Part shown: in pieces, positions 1 through 7,091 of the stretch
How positions within the stretch are numbered: position 1 is the stretch's first letter
How the letters are laid out: each line of letters opens with the position of its first letter
DNA from: JADFAK01 sp047615865
GTDB taxonomy: Bacteria > Bacteroidota > Bacteroidia > Flavobacteriales_D > Sanyastnellaceae
Assembly (NCBI GenBank): GCA_047615865.1
Contig: JBLHIB010000070.1
Location: forward strand, 1 to 18,300
Direction of reading: 5' to 3'
DNA length: 18,300 nucleotides
Notes under the pieces: model-generated
What the model was told of the DNA's origin: nothing
Database searches by the model: none
The model's input: the letters and a program-made list of their open reading frames with translations, nothing else
Position numbers and translations under genes: made by a program

Positions 1-403
1 AGCAAATGCTAGCGTTCTAATTGATATGAGCACACTTACTGTCGAGAATATGACAGAAGAAGAAACTACAGACCTTTCAGGTCACCTGATGTCGGCCGAT
101 TTTTTCAATGTACCTGAGCATCCAACGTCGTCGTTTGAACTCACAAGTCTGAATGCGGTAACAGGAGATTACAACTCTGAAATTTCAGGAAGTCTAACGA
201 TCATGGGGATTTCTAACAACGTTACTTTCAATGCCAATGTTGATGTAACCGAGAACAACGTTAGCGTGAAGTCTGAAACTTTTGAAATCGACCGTTCGGA
301 TTGGAACATGGTATACAATGCTGAAGGCTCAGAAGGTGTTCCTTTGGATTACATTATCTCAGATGATATTGAGTTGGCTATAAGCTTTAGCGTCGCCAAA
401 TAA
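1..403 (+). CDS. YceI family protein (5' end outside the window)
   Basis: Partial gene. The reading frame is open from base 2, with eight codons (ANASVLID) before the first visible ATG at 26, so that ATG is internal and the true start lies upstream of the window. About 133 C-terminal residues remain. The pattern fits the second half of a YceI domain: an IDMSTLTV strand, then SGHLMSADFFNVPEHPTS followed by a SFELTSL strand, then the beta-barrel strands GSLTIMGISNNVTF and the closing FEIDRSDWNM. YceI proteins are usually secreted or periplasmic lipocalin-like barrels of about 170-200 residues that bind isoprenoid-type or amphiphilic lipids. The family is known from such motifs; the ligand here is not visible. 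The gene ends in TAA at 401-403, and a strong hairpin follows at 565-608. Confidence 0.9.
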   Translation, partial: ANASVLIDMSTLTVENMTEEETTDLSGHLMSADFFNVPEHPTSSFELTSLNAVTGDYNSEISGSLTIMGISNNVTFNANVDVTENNVSVKSETFEIDRSDWNMVYNAEGSEGVPLDYIISDDIELAISFSVAK

Positions 404-857
404 GAATTTGCGTTTATCGCGTATAGCTTTCTAAAGTGCCTTTTAAGCGGCGATGTCACTTGAGTGCTACTCTCTGTATAAATCGAAGAGCATAAGCTTT
501 TGAAACATGAAGTTTGTGTTCGAAGAAGGTGATAGATAAGAAGAAAGACATATTGGTAAGTTTTATAAACGAGAAAAGCCTGCATCATTGCAGGCTTTTC
601 TCGTTTATTGATGTTTTGTTTCTATTCCGTTCGAGGATCATCGGAATATGTCGTATTGGCGGTTTGTTTAACAGGTTTTTGCAGCATTCATTGGGCTAGG
701 AACGGATTCAGAAAGTTTAACTCTAAGGGATGAGAAATAGCTATTCCGAATGAGGTCAATCTATTATCTTGTGGTGATAAATATGATATGACGCAGGCGC
801 AGTCCTTAAACTAAATATGTGCCTATCGACTTGGCTTCAATTCTCCAATATTTTGTT
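404..857. other. Intergenic region with one terminator hairpin
   Basis: No convincing gene is visible in this 454-base gap. Short open frames on both strands cross the perfect hairpin at 565-608 and have no protein-like motifs. A GTG at 819 would extend the CIA30 frame by 13 codons but has no supporting signal. Confidence 0.6.
565..608. terminator. Strong hairpin terminator, 20-bp perfect stem
   Basis: Bases 565-584 and 589-608 are exact reverse complements separated by the four-base loop TCAT. The arms carry an A-run on the left (GAGAAAAGCC) and the matching T-run on the right (GGCTTTTCTC), so it could act in both directions. It lies 161 bases after the YceI stop and is the only strong secondary structure before the next gene. 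Confidence 0.75.
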
Positions 858-1391
858 ATGCTACAAAACATTTTATACGCGATGACTTTATTTGCTTTAA
901 TGACTCCTCAAGTAGTATTTGATTTCAATAAAGAGTCAGATATTCAAAAATGGAGAATTGTTGATGATGGGGTTATGGGAGGGAGGTCTTCGGGGAACTT
1001 TGGATTAAACGCAGATGGTCATGGTGTTTTTGAAGGTGATATATCATTGGAGAACAATGGGGGATTCTCTTCCGTTCGGTATGCTTTTAAGAGAAAAATG
1101 GTCAAGGATAACACCACGATTAACATTCAACTTCGCGGTGATGGCAAAAATTATCAGTTTAGGATTAAATCAAATACGGGCGATTACTTCTCGTACATAA
1201 TGCCTTTTTCCACATCAGGAGAATGGCAAGAGATAGAGATTCCGCTCAAAGACATGTATCCTTCTTTCCGAGGAAGAAGGCTTGATCTACCAAACTTTTC
1301 GGAGGAGTCTTTTGAAGACATTACATTTCTTATTGGAAACAAAAAGAATGAGACATTCGAACTGCTGATTGACAAAATAGAATTGCGTTGA
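858..1391 (+). CDS. CIA30 family protein
   Basis: This is a 177-residue protein matching the CIA30 domain (complex I intermediate-associated protein 30 / NADH:ubiquinone oxidoreductase assembly-factor family), a galactose-binding-like beta-sandwich. Family signatures are VVFDFNKESDIQKW near the N terminus, then IVDDGVMGGRSSG, GVFEGDISLENNGGFSSVRY, LRGDGKNYQFRIKS and the closing LLIDKIEL. Bacterial members are mostly uncharacterised and are often found near oxidoreductases; an SDR gene follows here after about 105 bases. I chose the ATG at 858, which gives a hydrophobic N terminus (MLQNILYAMTLFALM) that may be a signal or anchor. A GTG at 819 and an ATG at 882 are alternatives. Family assignment is firm; function is not known. 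Confidence 0.85.
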   Translation: MLQNILYAMTLFALMTPQVVFDFNKESDIQKWRIVDDGVMGGRSSGNFGLNADGHGVFEGDISLENNGGFSSVRYAFKRKMVKDNTTINIQLRGDGKNYQFRIKSNTGDYFSYIMPFSTSGEWQEIEIPLKDMYPSFRGRRLDLPNFSEESFEDITFLIGNKKNETFELLIDKIELR

Positions 1392-1411
1392 TACTTAATT
1401 ATTGTTGATAA

Positions 1412-1440
1412 CAGAGAGGTAAGTGCTTGCGCTTTCTCTG
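1412..1440. terminator. Possible weak hairpin between CIA30 and SDR genes
   Basis: CAGAGA at 1412-1417 pairs with TCTCTG at 1435-1440, and the interior AAGTGC...GCTT can pair further with one irregularity. There is no clear T-run after it. It sits 20 bases after the CIA30 stop, so it may terminate or attenuate transcription, but the evidence is weak. Confidence 0.3.
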
Positions 1441-1496
1441 CATTGAATTTGATTGAAGTATGGTTTAAACCAAATGTGCGACTAAACGAAAAGGAA

Positions 1497-2192
1497 ATGA
1501 GAAATTATGTAATAATTGGTGGTTCTTCTGGCATAGGCAAGGAACTAGTGAACGTTTTAGAGGGGCAGGGAGAGAACATCATCGCCACCTACAACAGCAA
1601 TGAAAGTCATGATAGGCAAAATGTAAAATTCATTAAGTTGGATGTGACGACTGATATATTAGATCTGGATAGTATACCTGATGAGATTCATGGTCTGGCT
1701 TACTGCCCAGGGAGTATAAATTTGAAGCCCTTTCACCGTTTTAAAGAAGAAGAATTCATCGAAGACTTCAAACTTCAAGTTTTAGGGGCTACAAAAATCA
1801 TCAAGCACCTCTTGCCTAAGATCAAAAAAAGCGAAGATGCGTCAATCGTTCTTTTTTCTACAATAGCTGTTCAATCTGGTTTTAGCTTTCATTCTCAAGT
1901 TGCCATGTCGAAGGGCGCTATTGAGGGATTGACTAGATCCTTGTCCGCTGAATTGGCGCCAAGCATACGAGTAAATGCAGTGGCACCATCTCTTACGAAC
2001 ACCAAATTGGCAAGTAGATTCTTGAACACTGAAGAGAAAGAGAACTTGCAGGCTGAAAAGAATCCTTTGAATAAAATAGGGGAGGCCAGAGATATAGCGG
2101 AAGCCGCTGCTTTCTTGTTAACACCTAAATCATCTTGGGTGACAGGTCAAATAATTCATATAGATGGTGGGGCTTCAACAATAAAGCAATAG
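1497..2192 (+). CDS. SDR-family protein lacking the catalytic tyrosine
   Basis: A 231-residue short-chain dehydrogenase/reductase fold protein. The nucleotide-binding motif GGSSGIG lies at residues 8-14 after the first beta strand, and the C-terminal GQIIHIDGGAST is typical of the classical family. The usual NNAG is replaced by YCPG (69-72). The active-site stretch reads FSTIAVQSGFSFHSQVAMSK: Ser121 and Lys139 are present, but the position four before the lysine, normally the catalytic Tyr of YxxxK, is Val135. It may therefore bind NAD(P) without normal SDR catalysis, or use another residue. Start: the ATG at 1497 is preceded by AAAAGGAA and leads straight into the first strand; an in-frame TTG at 1443 adds 18 unlikely residues. 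The substrate cannot be told from sequence. Confidence 0.88.
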   Translation: MRNYVIIGGSSGIGKELVNVLEGQGENIIATYNSNESHDRQNVKFIKLDVTTDILDLDSIPDEIHGLAYCPGSINLKPFHRFKEEEFIEDFKLQVLGATKIIKHLLPKIKKSEDASIVLFSTIAVQSGFSFHSQVAMSKGAIEGLTRSLSAELAPSIRVNAVAPSLTNTKLASRFLNTEEKENLQAEKNPLNKIGEARDIAEAAAFLLTPKSSWVTGQIIHIDGGASTIKQ

Positions 2193-2345
2193 CATGCAAT
2201 TCGATCTAAGCTGCAATAAAACGCTTTATTAAGTTCGGCCGTTAGCGATCAATATAGTGCCGCATGAAGAATGTAGTTCTATCCGCATTTTGTGTGGCTC
2301 CATGTCCATTCACTTTCAGATGTTTGTAGTCATCAATTAAGTGAT

Positions 2346-3254
2346 ATGAAAGCAGACATCCGTGAAGTAAAATCGATTACCGAAATGCATCAGATGCTGG
2401 GGTATGCAAAACCCAAGCATCCATTGATTACATTGATGGATACAACTGAACTGGTTGTTCCAAAAGAAGCTATTGGTTCAAAGTCGGTCTGCAATCTGTA
2501 CATGATCTCTATAAAAGACAAGAACTGCGGAGTCGACTACGGCCGCAATTCGTTTGACTTTGGCGAAGGGGTTATGGTATTCTCAGCGCCTGGCCAGGTC
2601 TATACCACGACCAGGGAGATTGAGAGAGGCGACATCAATGGTTGGATGCTTTATTTTCATCCCGACCTTGTTCGCAACACTCATTTGAGCGAGATTATTG
2701 ATGACTTCTCCTTTTTCAACTACGATGTGTATGAGGCCCTTCATATGTCTGAGGAAGAGGAAAAAACAGTGACCGACTGCCTTGAAAACATTAAAAATGA
2801 ATACGAGCAAAGGATCGATAATCTTAGTCAGCGTGTAATTGTTTCTAATTTGGAGCTGCTTCTCAACTACTCTTTGCGTTTTTATGAGCGCCAATTCAAT
2901 ACACGAACTGGTCAGAGCAAGGACGTCGTTGCAGTGTTCGAAAGGGAATTGAAGGATTATTACAAGAAGGAACGAGCACTGGAGTTTGGCGTGCCGACAA
3001 TTGAGCAATTTGCTGCTACAGCCAACCTTTCGAAGCATTATTTCAGTGACCTCATCAAGAAGGAAACAGGAAAAGCACCAAAGGATCAGATCAATGGTTT
3101 TGTTGTGGAGCGCGCTAAGAATATGCTGCTTGGCACGGATCAGTCGGTGAGCGAGATCGCTTATGACTTAGGCTTTAACTACCCGCATTACTTTACACGT
3201 CTGTTCAAGTCCAAAACGGGGCAAACTCCAGTTCAGTTTCGTAATATGAATTAA
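2346..3254 (+). CDS. AraC family transcriptional regulator
   Basis: A 302-residue regulator with a C-terminal AraC-type double helix-turn-helix. The first helix pair is in TIEQFAATANLSKHYFSDLI and the second in SVSEIAYDLGFNYPHYFTRL, ending with the family hallmark FKSKTGQTPVQFR. The N-terminal ~190 residues form a cupin-like sensor (for example DFGEGVMVFSAPGQ), usual for AraC regulators whose ligand is unknown. The ATG at 2346 is preferred because homology-like content starts there and the decayed copy at 6602 aligns from this point; a GTG at 2292 would add 18 residues. The gene is followed on the same strand, 97 bases on, by an SDR oxidoreductase, which is its most likely target. Its first ~200 bases are duplicated in degraded form at 6602-6804. 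Confidence 0.92.
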   Translation: MKADIREVKSITEMHQMLGYAKPKHPLITLMDTTELVVPKEAIGSKSVCNLYMISIKDKNCGVDYGRNSFDFGEGVMVFSAPGQVYTTTREIERGDINGWMLYFHPDLVRNTHLSEIIDDFSFFNYDVYEALHMSEEEEKTVTDCLENIKNEYEQRIDNLSQRVIVSNLELLLNYSLRFYERQFNTRTGQSKDVVAVFERELKDYYKKERALEFGVPTIEQFAATANLSKHYFSDLIKKETGKAPKDQINGFVVERAKNMLLGTDQSVSEIAYDLGFNYPHYFTRLFKSKTGQTPVQFRNMN

Positions 3255-3351
3255 GTATTCAGCATTTTGTGTTATTCATCATGCGGTCTGTGTCTATGCG
3301 GATTGGTATTTAGCAAGACATTTGGACCAAAATATATCAAACGAATAACTT

Positions 3352-4329
3352 ATGACAAATCAGATAGAAACTCGACACCTGCACGACGTAGTTAAGAACC
3401 ACGGAAGAGACATGACCGGAAAAGTGGCTGCTATTACAGGCACTACAAGTGGGACGGGATTTGTATGTGCACGTGAAATGGCCAAGAAAGGAGCCAAAGT
3501 CATCCTTTTGAACCGTAAGAGTGAGCGTTCGGAAAATGGACTAAAACAATTGCAAGCTGCTGTTCCAGAAGGAAGTTTTCAAGCAATAGATTGTGATTTA
3601 CAGAGCTTTGATAGTGTGCGTAGCGCTGTGGAGACGATCAAGTCTTCTTATGATGTTCTTGATGTATTGGTCAACAATGCAGGAGTAATGGCATTGAAAG
3701 ATCAGGCGACGACTGACGGATATGATGTACAGATGCAGACGAATGTGATTTCACATTTCTTGATCACCAAAGAATTGTTCCCACTTTTGAGAAAAAGTGA
3801 GCAAGCACGAATCGTCAACCATTCTTCAATGGCTCGATTGGGAGGACCGTTAATCGCAGATTACTATGAGGCCAAAGGCGGCAACATGGGCGGCGATGGC
3901 ACGGAGGAAGAGAACCTAGGTTTTCAAGGTCCACGATGGGAGCGTTACCACCAGACAAAATTGGCCAACGCAACATTCACATATGGCCTAAAGAAGAAGT
4001 TGGAAGAAGCCAATATCACCAATGTCATTCCATTGCTCGCTCACCCAGGATTGGCTGCGACGAACCTTCAAGTTACTACAAGTTCGAATGGTGGAATGGA
4101 CATAAACGGCGAGTTCATGCAGCAAGCTCAATCACCAGAAGATGGGGCAGCAGGAATCGTTCGTTGCTCAATGGATGAGCAAGCGAAAGCAGGTAATTTC
4201 TATGGTCCAGTCGAAGGCTGGAGGGGATATCCGAATCTTTTAACTCCGGAAGACATGCTTTCTGATGACTCTAATGTAGATACTAACTGGGCAGGATGCG
4301 AAAAAGCTGTTGGCGCATTTGAAATGTAA
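3352..4329 (+). CDS. SDR family NAD(P)-dependent oxidoreductase
   Basis: A 325-residue short-chain dehydrogenase with a complete active site, in contrast to the SDR-like gene upstream. The cofactor motif ITGTTSGTGF begins at residue 28 (TGxxxGxG with Thr for the usual Ile), NNAG is at 108-111, the catalytic Ser is in NHSSMAR (about 158-159), and Tyr199-Lys203 form YHQTK. The layout, with an insertion before the Tyr and a long C-terminal part, resembles the retinol dehydrogenase / protochlorophyllide reductase-like branch; the substrate is unknown. The start ATG at 3352 is the first in frame and precedes the Rossmann fold by about 22 residues. It probably forms a functional pair with the AraC gene. 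Its last nine codons and terminator recur, degraded, at 6805-6890. Confidence 0.92.
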   Translation: MTNQIETRHLHDVVKNHGRDMTGKVAAITGTTSGTGFVCAREMAKKGAKVILLNRKSERSENGLKQLQAAVPEGSFQAIDCDLQSFDSVRSAVETIKSSYDVLDVLVNNAGVMALKDQATTDGYDVQMQTNVISHFLITKELFPLLRKSEQARIVNHSSMARLGGPLIADYYEAKGGNMGGDGTEEENLGFQGPRWERYHQTKLANATFTYGLKKKLEEANITNVIPLLAHPGLAATNLQVTTSSNGGMDINGEFMQQAQSPEDGAAGIVRCSMDEQAKAGNFYGPVEGWRGYPNLLTPEDMLSDDSNVDTNWAGCEKAVGAFEM

Positions 4330-4350
4330 TTGGAACGAAATTTTGTTAAG

Positions 4351-4381
4351 AAAGCTTGACATCTGATGTCGAGCTTTTTTG
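4351..4381 (+). terminator. Rho-independent terminator after the SDR gene
   Basis: AAAGCTTGACA (4351-4361) pairs with TGTCGAGCTTT (4367-4377) through one G-U pair, with loop TCTGA, and runs into a T-tract from 4375. It lies 21 bases after the SDR stop. A degenerate copy of the same hairpin follows the pseudogene at 6852-6887. Confidence 0.85.
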
Positions 4382-4420
4382 CTTTTTATAAGCTGGGTAT
4401 TAATGGGGGATGGTTTGGTG

Positions 4421-4503
4421 GTAGGAGAAACAGTATCTCGACGACGCGGTTTGGCTGAATTCATAGCCCACAACTTACTCATACCGCTTTGCTCGATGAC
4501 CGA
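4421..4503. repeat. Dispersed repeat, copy A
   Basis: Two blocks match a second site at 13428-13508. Bases 4421-4452 share almost all positions with 13428-13458, including the exact run ATCTCGACGACGCGGTTT, and the block ending CGATGACC at 4502 matches the one ending at 13508 (TTGCTCGATGACC exact). The spacer between the blocks has diverged. On the minus strand, copy B reads as a peptide containing VIEQIGS and NRVVEMLF; in copy A the same words are present but in different frames. The pair may therefore be remnants of the 3' end of an unrecognised gene or a short intergenic repeat. No terminal inverted repeats or transposase were seen. Confidence 0.6.
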
Positions 4504-4637
4504 GCCATACCATAGGAATGTTTTGACGCCGATATAAATACAAAGTAAATGATCTCTTTTCTGCTCGAGCAAAGAACCATTACTGACCCTTGTAGGTAGG
4601 AGGAACATCTTGTTTTTGCACCATATATCGCAGACTT

Positions 4638-4666
4638 CGAATGCAACCTTACACCTCTTGCATTCG
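4638..4666. promoter_or_regulatory. 9-bp inverted repeat upstream of the beta-helix gene
   Basis: CGAATGCAA (4638-4646) and TTGCATTCG (4658-4666) are perfect inverted repeats separated by 11 bases, ending 26 bases before the ATG at 4693. There is no T-run, so it is more like an operator or 5' leader hairpin than a terminator. The binding protein is unknown. Confidence 0.4.
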
Positions 4667-4692
4667 TCTATTAATAACCAAAAACGCGCTAA

Positions 4693-6522
4693 ATGAGACT
4701 ATGTAAATCAATATTGTCGATCATGTTATTTGCCTTAGTATTATCTAATAATGGATTGGCAACGACATACTATGTTTGCGATAATGCCGTGGGTGCAGAC
4801 CCTAATTGCATAGCGGGAAGCGATTCCAACAGCGGCACCTCTATGGATGCACCTTGGAAGAGCATGGCCAATGTAGTTTCGATATTCAGTTCATTGCAGG
4901 CTAGTGATCAAATTCTATTTGCCAAAGGCGGTGCTTGGATTGATGCCTCAATGAGCAATGTTTATAGCTACAATTCTTCTGCAGCCAATCCCATTGTTTT
5001 TGATAGCTATGACCCGACTTGGGGTGGCACTGCCAAACCAATACTGACCGAATCCAGAGCAGGATTCAACCTTTTCAATTTTGCCGATGGAGGAGATGCC
5101 GATCATGATGAAGGATACATTGTTCGGAATTTGGATTTGAGAGGCGGTGGAACAGGGCAATGGGCCGTATTTGCATACAATGACGCTGACTACATTACAA
5201 TGGATAATCTCGAAATATCCGGGTTTGAAATTGGTATTCATTGCGCGGGTTCAAATCCGCCGAATCTCGGAGCAGATGGTCAGAATCAATATATGCAGCT
5301 CTTGAATTCTAGAATTCTGGATTGTTCGGTTCAGGGATTTCTTGGAGGAGGGGATTATTTGATTATCGAAGATTGCTATTTTGAAAACAATGGATTTGCA
5401 ACAGCCATTTTCAATCACAATGTATATATCAGCAGCGGGGATGATGTCGTTGTTCGAAACAATGAGCTTTATCGATCGGCTATAGTGAATGGGTTTGCCG
5501 ATGGAGTATCCATGGTCGTTCATGGCATGCATGACAATCTGCTGATTGAAGGAAATTACATCCATGAAGATCCCGGAGCTGTTACTGGCAACGCTTGGGG
5601 CATCGGGGTTGACCCCGGAGGATATGGCAGTCCTGAAGGAGTTTCGGGTTTGGTGATAAGAGGAAATCTGTTGTTGAACATGTACAACGTTGGTATAGGC
5701 ATAACGGCCTGCCCAGGTGCGGTGATTGAAAACAACCTTATCATCAATGAAAATGCCTCTGATTTAAGAGCCATTGTTGCTCCCAACAGAATTCGAGAGG
5801 CAGATGATCTGGCAATGACGAATGTAACCGTAAGGAACAATTCCATTCTTTTGCGAAATTGCACGGTTTTCGCTAGCGCCATTGAGGTGGGAGGAGAAGG
5901 AAGCGAACATATAGTGGTGAGTAATGTTATCTCGATGGACGATGGAAATGGTTTCGACCTAGACCTGCTAGATGGCGATTATCAGAGTGTTGACCACAAT
6001 ATGATAGAGCTCTTGAACAACGCTGATTGGGGCTCAAATCAGACTTTAGAGTCTTGGTCATTGTCCCGTGGCTTTGATCTTAATTCCTTAACGGGTGATC
6101 CACAATTTACTGCTCCGGAAAATCCGGAGTACAATCTTATACCTATGTCGTCCTCTCCTGCAATCGATGCTGGGCACCCTGATTTGAGTGCATCTATAGA
6201 TTATGAAGGCGCAGCGCGAACGGGCATTGCTGATATTGGAGCATTTGAAAGTGCGATTGTGAATCTATCCAATAGCAGAGAGAGCTTTGGAGACGTCATC
6301 AGCTGCTACCCAAATCCAACGAGTGGACAAGTTGTTTTAAAATCACCTGATTCTTTGGTTGGTTTATCATACAGAGTTTGCAATTATATTGGTCAATGTG
6401 TGCTTGAGGGTGAAATAGAAGCCAACCAAATGGTGTTGGAATTTGATGAATTGTCGCGTGGAATATACCAAGTGATTGTTGGCGAGGATAAGAAGCATCT
6501 CTATAAAATGATAAAAGTATAA
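4693..6522 (+). CDS. Secreted right-handed beta-helix protein with T9SS sorting domain
   Basis: 609 residues. A signal peptide (about 1-23, MRLCKSILSIMLFALVLSNN with the cleavage region at GLATT) is followed by TTYYVCDNAV, SNSGTSMDAPWKSM and DQILFAKGGAW, typical of the N-terminal cap of parallel beta-helix proteins related to polysaccharide lyases and alginate or chondroitin-lyase folds. Residues ~140-440 contain many short repeated strand-turn elements such as VVRNNELYRS, LLIEGNYIHED, LVIRGNLLLNM and VIENNLIINEN. Near residue 500, PAIDAGHPD and GIADIGAFES match the choice-of-anchor Q type end. The last ~75 residues start at CYPNPTSGQVVLKS and end KMIKV, a type A T9SS sorting domain, so the protein is probably exported across the outer membrane by the PorU pathway. 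Enzymatic activity and substrate cannot be read from sequence. It lies between the intact araC-SDR pair and its remnant. Confidence 0.9.
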   Translation: MRLCKSILSIMLFALVLSNNGLATTYYVCDNAVGADPNCIAGSDSNSGTSMDAPWKSMANVVSIFSSLQASDQILFAKGGAWIDASMSNVYSYNSSAANPIVFDSYDPTWGGTAKPILTESRAGFNLFNFADGGDADHDEGYIVRNLDLRGGGTGQWAVFAYNDADYITMDNLEISGFEIGIHCAGSNPPNLGADGQNQYMQLLNSRILDCSVQGFLGGGDYLIIEDCYFENNGFATAIFNHNVYISSGDDVVVRNNELYRSAIVNGFADGVSMVVHGMHDNLLIEGNYIHEDPGAVTGNAWGIGVDPGGYGSPEGVSGLVIRGNLLLNMYNVGIGITACPGAVIENNLIINENASDLRAIVAPNRIREADDLAMTNVTVRNNSILLRNCTVFASAIEVGGEGSEHIVVSNVISMDDGNGFDLDLLDGDYQSVDHNMIELLNNADWGSNQTLESWSLSRGFDLNSLTGDPQFTAPENPEYNLIPMSSSPAIDAGHPDLSASIDYEGAARTGIADIGAFESAIVNLSNSRESFGDVISCYPNPTSGQVVLKSPDSLVGLSYRVCNYIGQCVLEGEIEANQMVLEFDELSRGIYQVIVGEDKKHLYKMIKV

Positions 6523-6601
6523 GGCAGCTCTTAACAAATAGGACTGAGCGCACAGGAGACATTTTAGAGTGTTCTTAAAAAGATTGACAGGGACTATTGG
6601 C

Positions 6602-6890
6602 TAAAGGAATACGTGAAGCGAAATTGATTTCCGAAATGCATCAAATGCTAGGATACCTATGACTCAAGCATCCATTGAACACATTGATGGATACAGCTTA
6701 ACTGGTTGTTCCAAAAGAAGCCATTGGGTCAAAGTCTGTTTCCGATCTGTGCATTATCTCTGTCAAGGAAAAGAGCTGTGGAGTAGATTAAGGCCCAATT
6801 CGTTAAAGCTGTTAGCGCATTTCAAATGTAACCGAAATGAAATTTCCCTTTAAAAATCCTGACATCTGATGGCGGACTTTTTTTGCTTGG
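6602..6890 (+). pseudogene. Degraded araC-SDR fusion remnant with terminator
   Basis: Bases 6612 to about 6804 align with 2362 to about 2555 in the AraC gene. By my hand count 146 of 180 positions match, roughly 80%, with peptide words such as SEMHQMLGY, KHPL, LVVPKEAIGSKSV and SCGVD preserved. The frame contains stops (TGA at 6660, TAA at 6699, TAA at 6789) and a one-base deletion near 6795. At 6805 the match switches to the end of the SDR gene: 6805-6890 aligns with 4303-4388, including the stop codon and the terminator hairpin region. The start codon equivalent is lost. This is what is left of a second araC-SDR cassette after an internal deletion removed most of both genes. It cannot make a functional product. 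Confidence 0.88.
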
Positions 6891-7091
6891 TTCTTAGGTT
6901 TTTGAGAGCTTTGAAAGCAATGAAACCGGGACTATTATGAAGTTGAGACTAGTTGATGTTTGTATTCAGATCATTCTTTTTAGTGAATTTTTGCCTCGTA
7001 AGTTAGTATATGTCAGAATTATTTTAGCTTTGTTTGTTTTGCATATCAATGTAGATCATTCTAACGAGTCTTTCCATAATTTGGCAATGTC

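Noticed and set aside
514..699. Open frame on the + strand, 61 codons
   Set aside because: It runs through the perfect 20-bp-stem hairpin and has no protein-like motif or start signal.
2215..2230. AATAAA-ACGC-TTTATT hairpin after the SDR-like gene
   Set aside because: Only six A/T pairs; too weak to call a terminator.
2583..3038. 151-codon minus-strand open frame
   Set aside because: It lies wholly inside the AraC gene on the opposite strand, whose HTH motifs are unambiguous.
6659..6853. 64-codon open frame on the + strand
   Set aside because: It is an out-of-frame reading through the araC-SDR remnant; the homologous frame is different and interrupted.
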